DNA of 64,000 bases from Agelaius tricolor (Eukaryota > Chordata > Aves > Passeriformes > Icteridae), in NCBI GenBank assembly GCA_023055355.1, contig JALJCS010000001.1, positions 50,349,381-50,413,380 of the forward strand, written 5' to 3'. The notes below the pieces were generated by a model, which was not told where the DNA came from, did no database searches, and saw nothing but the letters and a program-made list of their open reading frames with translations. Each line of letters starts with the position of its first letter. Positions within the stretch are counted from its first letter, which is position 1. Of this stretch, positions 24,575-35,054 are shown piece by piece. The translations under genes and the position numbers were made by a program.

Positions 24575-27500
24575 CTATAGAACAAAAAGTGAGACTGTCA
24601 AAGACACAAACATTTGCTAAAAGGAAGCACCTTTTTGCTTAAATGGGTTCAAACATTAATACTCATGAAAATACAATACATAACAAATAGCAAATTTACT
24701 CTTGGACTCAGTGATGCTGCACACTAAGACTGGAGCAGCTCAAGAGCCAGCCACTACCAAAAGTGGCAAATCCCCTTCTATAGATGATCACTCCCTCCTC
24801 AGCCTTGGTAATAGGGCTGTGCAACAGCCTATCCTCACCTTCAGAGCAGCCCTGACAGCCTTCAGGTCCTCCAGTGACCACTCTTGATACCTAGAAACCA
24901 CTTTCACTTAACTAGGTTATCCAAGTGGCTTAATGAAGGTCCAAACTGAGCTGGATTATGGAGCAAATAACAGCATGCAGCCGGAAAGAGGGAGGCAAAA
25001 AGGACAGTGGCAAACTTTTAGACCAGTTTGAACTCCAGCCCACAGCTCTGCACTTCACTAGAGCTATCTTACTGGAAAAAAAATGAGAACTCAGGCCAAC
25101 GGTGAAAGCTTTATCTTTAGGTTTCTCTTGCAATGTTTACAGAAGCATTACTCTAGTATAACTTCTTGTGTAAAATGCATACATATATAATTTCACCTAA
25201 AGAACGAACATCTTCAAGAACCAGCTCTTTTACAGTTATGCAGAGAGGAAACATAACTATAAGAACAAAGCCAGTTTCTAATGTATGAATTCTTCACTGA
25301 CCTCAGTTTTTAATTTCCTCCAAGCCTTAAGACTATGTACATTTGTAGTCCAACTCAACATTAAGCACACTTTTCAATTCCACTCAAGCAACAAAACAGG
25401 GATTTTACCCCAGTTTGTTACAGACAGGCTGGATCGTGAGAAATTCTGCAGCTCAACAATTCAATTCATTAAATCCAAAGGCATAATACATTGACTGCTC
25501 CTAAAGGACACTTCCACACTTGTTCATAGGTGTTTTCTTCATCTAAAAGAAGAAATGTAGCATTTGTGCTCATAAACACTGCTTTCAAAAGTCCACTTAC
25601 CATTCACTAGTAGTGACCAAGATATTTCCAATTTCTACAAAATATATGCTTTATTAAGATTAAGTTTTTACTTCTCATCATCAGCAAGCATGAGTCTCCG
25701 AAGGAGCACAGTAGTGTATCGGACCATTTCAGATTTTGTCTAGACAAAAGGCGAGATGGTATTAGCCAGTAAAGGGTAACGAAGGCATTCAGAAGTCTAG
25801 TACAGAAAAAGCAACACAAACTTCAAGTTCAGGCTGAGATTTTAAATGAATACTTATATAATCTATATTTCTGACTTAAACTGGTGTTAGCTGAAATCTC
25901 AAATCCTAATTTAGACAAGTCTTTAGATCCTGGGGATAAGGAACAAGATAGTTGCTTCGCTTTTAAAACTTCTAAGTAGAAGACAGGATCTTAAATTACC
26001 ATAACTCAAACTCTGGTAGTGAGTTCTTCAGTCTTAGAAATCTTTTCTAGCAACTGCCACAGGTGAAAAGTAGCCACACTTCTATTTTTAAACAACACAT
26101 TAGCTATACCACATCCAACCCTGGCAGCTAAAAGATATCTGCTACACTTTTCCTATTTAAGTTTTTTAAGAAGAGTATGGATATAACGTTAAAAAACAAA
26201 AACAAAAACTTTTATTAAAAAACCTTAACTATTGAATAAAAAACATTTAACTACTTGCAGCTTTTGTTTCCATTTAGTTGTAATAGGTAAAACCTGACAC
26301 ACAAGACCCACTTATCCAAATAACACTGATATTTAGGAACAGAAGTGAAAAGACTACATACATAGCTGAGGTTTTTTTGGTCCATGTAAATATTCCCAAA
26401 ATATGCAAGAATCTAAAACTTTATTAACCTTTATTGAAGCTCATTTAGAAAAGAACTGAGGTAGTACCAGGAGTATGTAGGAAAACAGCTGTCTGTGACA
26501 GTCAGCTGCACACCTTCACAGAAAAAGTACCCACCCTCAGAGCACCACAGCTCCAACATCCTGGTTCACAGCAGCAAAGGAAACCACCCACAGCCTCTTC
26601 CTGCTCATGGCCAGGCTGCAGTGGCTACACCACATCAAGTAAGGGCACAGTAAAGGGCAATGAGAAAGAGGTCCTAAGTATTATTTGTTGCTCTCAGAAG
26701 AGACCCACGCTCTGCCAAATGTGTGCATCAACAATGTGAAAAGGTGTTGTCACTATCACCCAGCATTTAGAGAGAACCACATCTGCTAGGAACATGGCCT
26801 GTGCCTGAATCCCCAGGGCTCTAGTCCACACTAGAGCCTTTTCCCTCTTTTTCCTTACTTTCCACCCTAAATAATTGAAAGGAGATGCCTGGCCCTCAAC
26901 CACTTTCAATACAACTTTTCTTTTTTTCCTATGGTTCATTACACAGCCCACAAACACTTGGGCCAACACAGGGAAATTGAAATAGCAGCTGGGCAGAACT
27001 GCTTCTTTTGGCAGCACCACAAACTTAAAGCTTCCCTGAAACCAGCTTGGCATAGCCTTGAGAAGCAACAAACTTAGTGGTATTTAAGATTTTTAACAAT
27101 ACTTGCAAGCAGTTTTAAAAATAAAAACCAAAGCACCAAAAAACCCCACCAACAAACAAAAAACCTCACCAAAATAAACACACACATATAAAGTCAAAAT
27201 AACGAAAACCAAACACACCCAAACAACCAAGACTTAACACAGAAACCACGACGTTTTCTGAAAATTGGCTAGTCCATGATCTGTCAGTTATTGAATCACA
27301 TCCAAATAAGTTTCTTAATGAAAAAAACAACAGGATGTCTTCTTCTTTGGGTGTCTTCAATCAGTCTTGGCCAGCAAGTGCAACCATCAAGCAAAAACAA
27401 GGTATACAACACAAATGGACTTATCCCATCACAAGCAACACAATAAGAAGGAAGTAAGTGACACTGTCAGCATTTGCTATGTTTAATAAAAAATAAGGAC

Positions 27501-30432
27501 AAGGAAAATGGTAACCAATTCCTTTTATATAGTATTTTTAGGAGTCTTCACTACACCACTGATGTTGGAGTTTTGTCAGAGTACACAGACTGCAGATACA
27601 ATACATCTCTTAAGCCGTTTATACATCACATGTAAGTTTAAGACATTTTAGGACAGTTATACCCACTTACACTAGCAAAACACTGCTTCCTCTTAGATCC
27701 ATTATTTTAGCTACCCTTCCTTTATAGCTATTTCGTAGTCTGCATTTCTCTTGCTTAAACATTATTTGAGAGCTGTCACGTAGATTTAAATAAAAGTCTT
27801 ATTTAAGTAATTCACAAGCTATTGCCAAAATGAGTTTTCATTCAGAGATTCAGGCTTCAAAAGACGAGATGATTATACAACCATGACAACACAAAAGGGG
27901 ATAGGACAGTCTTCATAAAATTCCACAGAATTTGTAGTAGTTTCTCATAATACACCCACAGAAATAAAGTCAGTCTTAATGAGACAACACTGTAAGTCAT
28001 CTATTCAGTGCTTGCACATCTGCTGTGCTTTCTTATCCACTCTCTACCCCCCCCCCTTTTTTTTTAATGTCCACAACTCTAGCAGTGGCACATCATACAT
28101 AAGAATAGAACGCATTTTATAGTCACTTAAACCCATCCTACTTAGATCATCGGTGACTTGGATTCCTTCAAAAACTAAAATTCCATGGCAAATATGCCCA
28201 AACTATTACATACAAACAAGAGGTGGGAAGCACTACTTCACCCACTTAATATGCTGGAAATATAATGGAAACAGTAAAACATACAAAGGCCTTCTTCTCT
28301 CCCAACTCATTAATTTCTATACAGAAAATAACACAAAATATTTCTAAATTAAGTCAAAAATCAGCATCCTAGTAACAGCAAAATCACCTCTGCAAAACCG
28401 TCATATGATTGTTAGCTGTCTTTTATGTAATACTAATGGCAAACAAAACCATGTTTCTCCTCTAACTAAAAAAACAAAGAAACCGAAGTGACTGAGAAAT
28501 GGGTCCATACACAAAAAGGAATTAGCATGCTTTTGGACACATACTGTTTTGGACAGCCTTTGTTATTTTTGTGTGTGTGTTTTACACACCGTGTTTTCAT
28601 ACGCCCTTACACCATGGTCTCCCCAATCTCTGCTATGATGAACCACACGGATTGCTGCTGCGGTAAAGGCAATCTTCCCGCCCTCATTTGTTCCAAGACT
28701 GACACCCTCAGAGGTGCTTGGTGGGCTGCAGCAGTGATCCATAAGAAAACTACTCTGGACAAAAGCTGCCTTTTCAGGCACATCACCTCCCAGATCCCAT
28801 TTACCACAAAGCTGCACGAGGCCAGTGCCAGCACAATGAACAAGCAAGCAATGTGCTTTTTCGGAATACCTTTGGGAGAAACTCTCACACTGACAAACAG
28901 AGCACTTTCTTCAGTAGCGTTCTTCACCTACCTCTGCTACCTGTAAACAAACTGCAAATGTTCTTTGGCATTCTACAAACCCTACAGCACTACCTCTCCT
29001 TGACAACCAGCCTGAATGTAATCCATCCAAATATCTGCACCCTAGCTCTAAACTAGGAGCTGATTTTTTTCTAGATTCCTACGACCACTTCAAGTTTTCT
29101 GCATTCTTAATGTGAACAGGCTCTTCTCCATGGTATGTGCGCCTACCTCCTACCCCCAGGATTCTGCCAGCCTCAGCCCTCACCTGAGAATTTGCTCCAC
29201 ACAGGCTTTGCACGCTAAAGCCTTGTTCAGGAAAGAGGCATTCAGCTCCAAGCACCGATGTGCGTATCACACCGAACCTCGTCTGGCCATTCAGCACAGC
29301 CTGTCACTCAACATCAACAGCGACAAGTGGGAGGATGCAATTCTTATTTTCCCTGACACAAGACAGATGCATGCCTGGAGCACACCTCAGTGCCAAAGCC
29401 ATTACCCTGCCCTCATTTTCCCCACTTTTGTCCAAAACGAATGATTATCAGAGAGGAGGACGAGGAGGAGGGAGGAGAAAAGCAGCTAGACAGCATTTTC
29501 CTGCAACTCCACGCTGTTTAACTAATCCCTCCCACACCAAGAACACTTAGAACTATTCTAAGTGATATTTTTATATGTTTGCATTGCTTAAGCAGTGACT
29601 ACTCTCAGAGTCAGGAGCACCTTTGTTTTGCATGCCCTCGCGTCTTTCTGTAGTAAAATTTAACTGCTCCTCTAAGGACAAAACTTTAGATAAACAAGTG
29701 ATGGGTTGTACTGACTTCGTAAAGGATCTACATGACACACATAGAATTAAAGGAGAAAAGTAGGTTTACAAAGCAAAGGAGAAATAACGGGAATGATCCT
29801 GCAATGGTTCCATAGTACAGTACAATCAAGACGGGCAACACAATAGTCCCTTTCAGCGAGGGGCATAAAACCTGCTGCGTTCCCTCACGGGGCTTCGCGG
29901 GCATCTGCAATCAGGGCAGGAAAGGCGCAGGGAGGCGTGGGGCACCTCAGGCACAAGCGCCTGAACCACAGCCATGCCCGAAGGGAAGTTCCTCCACCGA
30001 CCGTCAAGGCTGATCCAATACCGGGAACCATCCTTTCTCTCCGGCACCGTTTCCCTCGTCCGTGTCACACCCACACTGATAACGGGGAAATTTAACATTC
30101 CCGTAACCAGCGTTGTACAACCACATCCCCTCGGGCCTTCCTGCCTCCCCCGGGGAGGCCCAAAGCCAAATGCCGCGCACCCGGGGCGCCAGCCCAACGG
30201 GGCCGGCCGGCCGCCCATTCCCCACATACCCCTACAGCCCTATCCCGCCAGGCTTCCAGGAGCTCCCAAGTAGCTCCGCTGCCGCCTCCCGCCCCCCCTT
30301 CCCCTTCTACCTTCGCTTCCCGGGGCGCAGGGAGGAACGGCACCGGCTCGGTCCGGCTCCCGCGGGAAGCGAGGGCCCGCGTCAGGGCGGTGACGGCGAC
30401 CGCCCGTTCCCGTCCCGTTCCGTCGGCTGGCG

Positions 30433-30459
30433 CGGGATAATCGGGATAATCGGGATAAT
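30433..30459. repeat. Triple 9-bp tandem repeat in BCLAF1 CpG island
   Basis: Three exact copies of CGGGATAAT in a row (30433-30441, 30442-30450, 30451-30459). They stand out as AT-containing units in an otherwise GC-rich block, within the predicted first intron. Confidence 0.9.
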
Positions 30460-30646
30460 GGCTGCGGAGCGCCGAGGTCACGCGGCGCGGGAAGGCGGGA
30501 CGGCGCGGCGCGAGCATCGCGCGCTGGGGGGCGGGGCAGGGCCGGGCTGCTCCCCCTCAGGCTCCCCCCGCCATCTTCCCCCCCAACCAGGGGCCACCGC
30601 CCCGCAAAGCCTCCACGCAGCCCCTCTACCTCCGCCCTTCTCTCAC

Positions 30647-30800
30647 CTGGCGGGCGGAACTCCCGGTGGCCCCGCTCCCTTACGGCAACAGGACGGCCAT
30701 TTTCCGTCTCGTCGGAGGAAGAGACGTGAAGCCCGCGGGGAAAAGCAAAAACCACCGGGAGGGGCGCGGGGGGCTGCTGCCGCCGCCGCCGCCGCCTAAT
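30647..30800 (-). other. BCLAF1: Predicted BCLAF1 exon 1 (non-coding)
   Basis: Inside the CpG island, the minus strand reads CCGCCAG|GTGAGAG, a near-perfect donor with the exon edge at 30647. The upstream part contains AAAATGGCCGTC (30692-30703), a YY1-type element usually found just downstream of start sites, and a short upstream ORF. The transcription start is not resolved, so the outer edge is approximate. A second donor (GAAG|GTAGAAGG) near 30308 could serve a longer first exon. Confidence 0.5.
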
Positions 30801-31392
30801 CGTCACTTCCGCTCTGGGCGGGGAAGCGCCAGCCCTGCGCTCAACGCCCGAGCGCCATCTTGGTTTCGGGTACCCGTCCGCAAGGAAGATGGCGGCTGGC
30901 GGCCGCTCGCCCCCGCCAGGCTGTATGCCTGCCCCTCGTCCCGCCCGCCGGGGCCCCGGCTCCCCCCGCACCGCTGCAGCTAAAAGCTATCGTCTTGTAT
31001 GCTTTCGTTCCCGAAAGGGCGGCGAGAGCGCAGGGTGTCGCCGGCCGTTGCCTGGTTACCTGGGGGGCGGGGTGCGCATCCACGCACGGGAGTCGATCGG
31101 CCGGGGCTGTGTGCGGAGCGCGGCCCGGCGCAGACAGCGGCTCCGATCCAGCGGCATTGGCAGCCGCTGCTCCGCGCACCGGCTGGGAGATGGCGGTGCC
31201 GCGGCGCTTTACTGCAGCACCTTTTGCAGCAGGCGGGCGGGCGGCCGTGGCTTGGTTGCGATACAGCAGCGCCACGTTCGGGGAAAGCGCGCCCGAGAGG
31301 CTTCTGTAGCACCACAAAGGTGCGGCCGCCGAGGGCTGCGAGTGAGCAGCCTTTGATGCACGAAGCGGTGTGTGTACGCTGGCCAAGGGCTA

Positions 31393-31515
31393 CAATTCAC
31401 GGAATCACAGAGTATTCTAAGTTGGAAGGAACCCATTTCGAGTCTAACTCTTAGCTGTGCACAAGCACAAGGACATCCCCAAGAATCACACCATTTGCTT
31501 GAGAGCATTGATGAG
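31393..31515 (-). mobile_element. CR1 LINE 3'-end fragment
   Basis: The plus strand has the reversed CR1 3' end: AATCACAGAGTATTCTAAG, TTGGAAGGAACCC, then GTCTAACTC and a CACCATTTGCTTGAGAGCAT-type block. The element is therefore in minus orientation. It sits directly upstream of the BCLAF1 CpG island. Confidence 0.8.
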
Positions 31516-32129
31516 TAATTCACACTTTTTGAATCTTACACAGCTGATTTATTTTTTACAAGGCTATTATCCATTATTTTTTGAGGCAAGAAACATAAAA
31601 CAGCCCGCAAAAAAAAAAAAAAAAGGACATGCATTGCCATTTTAACATGACTGGGAGGCAGCCAAAAGCAACTGATGGAAGAAAAAGGTATGGAAGATGA
31701 GAAGCAGACATAATCCCCAAATGCTGGTTTGCTGTTCCATGTGTAGGCAAAGTAATGCACTGGTTAGGTCTATTTATTGTCGGTATTTAGTTTTTTGAAA
31801 TGTAGCCTTCTGTGGAGGCAGCAACCGGTGAGTAGTTGGTGCTGAAATAAAAACTGGTTAACTGATGGACAGTCTGGCCTACAGAGAAACAAATCCCTCT
31901 CTCCTTTTAAGTTTTTCCTTTCTGCAGGGCTAGGCGTAATGGATGTGTACTTCAAGTGCAGCACATGTGCTACAGCTTTTGCTGTAACCAAGAGTAGGGC
32001 ATTTTTAATGAAGAGACTCTGAGCTGTGATAAGAAACCTGTGAGGGAAGACAATTTGCCTTTAAGGTTTTCAGAACTGTCCTGAGACTTGGCTGCATAAT
32101 ACACCTATTTTTAATGGTTCTGTGAATTG

Positions 32130-32965
32130 CTCATGCAGGGACACCTTCCACTAGACTAGGTTGCTCAAAACCCCATCTAGGCTGGCCTTGAGCAGTTAGT
32201 TCCACAGCTGGTGCATCCACAGCTTCTCTGTGCTAGTGCCTTACTACTCTCACAGTAAGAATTTCTTCATAATATCTAAACTAAACCTACCCTCTTTCAG
32301 TTTAAAGCCATTGCCCCTTTTCCTCTCACTACATGCCCCTGTAAAAAGTCACTCTCCTGCCCTCTTGCAGCCCCCTACCCATAGGTACTGGCAGGCTGCT
32401 GTACGATCTCAGAGCTCCGTCATCTCCTGAGTGAACTGCCCCAGCTTTCTCAGCCTGTCTTCACAGGAGAAGTGCTCCAGCCCTCTGGTCCTCTGGACTT
32501 GCTTGAGCAGGACCATGTCCTTGTTGTGTTGGGACCTCAGAGCTGGACACAGAACTGCAGGTGGAGTCTCGCAGAGCAGAGGGGCAGAATTTCCTCTCTC
32601 TTCCTACTTCCATGCTGCTTGGGATGCAGCCCAGAACATGACTGGCTTTCTGTGCTGTGAGCTCTCATTGCTGGCTCATGTCTAACCTCTCATCCATCAG
32701 CACCCCACTCCAAGTTCTTCTCCCCAGGGCTGCTCTCAATCCATTCTCTGCCAGCCTGTGTTTGTGCTTGGGATTGTCCAGGTGCAGAACCTTGCACTCG
32801 ACCCTGTTGAACTTCATAAGGTTCATACTGGCCCAACTCAAACCTGTCCTTGTCCCTTTGGATGGCATCCCTTCCCTCCAGTGTGCTGACCACTCCTCTC
32901 AACCTGGTGTTGTTGGAAAACTTGCTGAGGGTGCACTCAATCCCACTGGCACCAACAAAGATTTG
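32130..32965 (-). mobile_element. CR1 LINE fragment (about 0.8 kb)
   Basis: A long antisense match to the 3' half of avian CR1. Landmarks in plus-strand order are GACACCTTCCACTAGACTAG, GGTTGCTCAAAACCCCATC, CAGTAAGAATTTCTTC, CTACCCTCTTTCAGTTTAAA and CATTGCCCCTTTTCCTCTCA. These are followed by the region antisense to the reverse-transcriptase C-terminus (AGGTGCAGAACCTTGCACTC, CTGTTGAACTTCATAAGGTT). The frames are broken; it is an old copy. The short plus-strand ORFs here are by-products. Confidence 0.9.
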
Positions 32966-34409
32966 TGGGACGTAAGCTGATATATGTGGTATCTCTCTTA
33001 TTGGGCCAGAAAAACTTCTACTCTTTCAGTTCTCTATTGTGTTTAAGACAACATGCTATGTGCCCAGATGGAAAAAACAAACTATAATGTGAAAATTTTT
33101 AAAAAGATATTGTAAAGTGTTTCAAATATATTTGCGTGATGGCAAATAATGCAAGTTCTTTCAAAGTTTTATTCACTCCTTGTCTTGCCAGATGTGACAT
33201 TTGAGCTATGGGCTGTGTGATTCTTCAGTGGAGCCCCTTGGTAGCAAAAGCATCAGGACAGGCATCTGTGCTTTGAAACACACCAAACCAGTGGCTTTCT
33301 AAGGGTATTCACATGAAACACAACCTGACAGGTTTCTGTCTCCTCTGGCTCCATGACTTTGTGTGGTAATTTACCTTGTAAAATTTAACTTCCTTTTTAT
33401 ACAATTTGTTGAAACCTCTGAAGTACATGGGCACCTCTGAGCTGCCTTTGATGTTTTAGAGATACTATCTTTTGCTACAAAGCAATAAAAAATACCAAAA
33501 ATATTTCAATTTTTATATGCTTATTATTATCATAGGAGACAGTAGCTCTGGGCATGTCACAAACTGCTGCTTTATTTGAATACAGCAGCAGTCCAGAAAA
33601 TTTACAATGAAACATGAAGCTCAAGGCAAATGGGAAAATACATAAGTACAAAGCATCACAATAATACTGTGTCATCACTGGCCCAAGCCAGACTCTTGGT
33701 GACTGCTATCAGGTGTTCTCACTGTTCAGTAAATTGGCTGACTAGTTGTACATCTTGTTAGCACTAACACAGGAAGGAGGAATCGGTAGGAGAGTCCATG
33801 GTTGATAGTCAGCCGTGAAATTGGATTGTCTGATCAGGGAATGCCACTCGTAAGAGTTACAAAATGGTAATGTAATCTCAGTTCCAAGAATTTATTAGGA
33901 ATGAAGAAACCCCAGAGTGAAATTGTCTTTAATCTCTTCAAAAGCTGGAGCACAAGCTTGCTCAAGTCAGTGGTTGTATTTACCATCTTTGGCCTGGTTC
34001 TTTACGTGCAGCTGGTGCTTTACAACAGAGATTCACATCTAGAGCAGCTGCTTTTCCTTTTAAAACCTTGTTCAATTTTACAACCCCTTTGAATGGATTT
34101 TGTCAATCCATGAGTGGCACAAGGCTCAAGGGAGCTGTGTAAAGGAATGCTTCAGTAGATGGCACTCTCCCTCTGAAGGAGAATGGGCAAATACCTCAGC
34201 CAAGGAATTAGATGCAGTGAGAACAGCTTCCTTTATGCTCTACAGAAATCACAGTGAATGCACATAAAGCTCTGCCTAGCTATGCAATGAAGTAACCCCT
34301 GGCAGATTTCCACAAATTAGGATCTATCAAGTCCTCACATCTGGCTTCCTTGCTGCTTGAATGACTGTCATCTGTTTATGTTCAGCTGAACTCTTCCTGA
34401 ATTCGTAAC

Positions 34410-34412
<3 letters not shown>

Positions 34413-34450
<38 letters not shown>
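34413..34450. repeat. (AC)19 microsatellite
   Basis: Nineteen uninterrupted AC units followed by imperfect ATGTACAC and AT/GT-rich sequence to about 34.55 kb. Likely polymorphic. Confidence 0.97.
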
Positions 34451-34455
<5 letters not shown>

Positions 34456-35028
34456 CACACATGTATTTTTTATATCTATTTTGTGTATATGTATGCACCT
34501 GTACCATATACACCATATATCCATATGTGTGTATATGTATATATAAAAGAGCTCAGTGGTAATATAAGTTGCATACATTAGATTCAGAGTTTACAATTGT
34601 TCTTTCCCAATACATTTTTTTTCAAACTCTTTATTTTATTCTACTATTCTGTTAATGGTAGGTCCATTTTGAGAATTTAAGTCCTTTGATTTGTTGTTAG
34701 TTTTTTGTTGTGACTATTTTCTGTTCTATTTTATAGTCACAAAATTTTATAGATCCAGTTTAAAGAGTAGTGAATTAGTACAAGTGAGGAGGCCTCAGCT
34801 GCAGGTATGGGAACAATAAAGACCTGCTAGGCTTTAGGGGAGCTACAACCTTTTCAATCGAATCTCTTGCTAAACAAGCACCAATGTACAGCCATCGTGC
34901 ATCTTTCTAAACTATACAGTGCTTTCCTCACTGATGAACAAGAGGGTGAAAGAATATGAAAGAAATGTATATAAGACAAAGTCGCAATAAAAAAAGTACA
35001 TGGGACAAATTTATAAAAAGTAAATTTA

Positions 35029-35054
35029 ATTAGTTCAATTTTAATTGAACTAAT
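35029..35054. repeat. Perfect palindrome, 12-bp arms
   Basis: ATTAGTTCAATT (35029-35040), a 2-bp spacer, then its exact reverse complement AATTGAACTAAT (35043-35054). It lies in intergenic AT-rich DNA. Confidence 0.9.

Larger units (their letters stand above)
22541..30646 (-). other. BCLAF1 5' introns
   Basis: About 8 kb without coding exons. It holds the candidate UTR exon at 24.5 kb, an A/C-rich tract near 27.13-27.19 kb, and two stretches with unusually long open frames (26.69-27.07 kb minus; 28.49-28.95 kb on both strands) that I could not identify. The rest is AT-rich intron. Confidence 0.7.
29880..31360 (-). promoter_or_regulatory. CpG-island promoter of BCLAF1
   Basis: About 1.5 kb of GC- and CpG-rich DNA with no TATA box. 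Visible motifs: an ETS site CGGAAGT on the minus strand (ACTTCCG at 30805-30811); YY1-type CGCCATCTT (30853-30861) and AAGATGGCG (30886-30894) as a perfect inverted pair; another YY1-like GAGATGGCGG near 31188; and a GCC triplet run at 30779-30796. The long ORFs in all frames here come from GC-rich composition. The right third (31.0-31.35 kb) would be upstream of BCLAF1 and could drive divergent RNA, which I cannot confirm. Confidence 0.8.

Noticed and set aside
30092..31454. Long ORFs (up to 243 codons) in all six frames of the BCLAF1 CpG island
   Set aside because: They follow from high GC and few stop codons; they are Ala/Arg/Pro/Gly-rich in every frame and none matches a family or a splice structure.
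32230..32980. Several plus-strand ORFs of 62-107 codons
   Set aside because: They lie on the antisense strand of a CR1 LINE copy.
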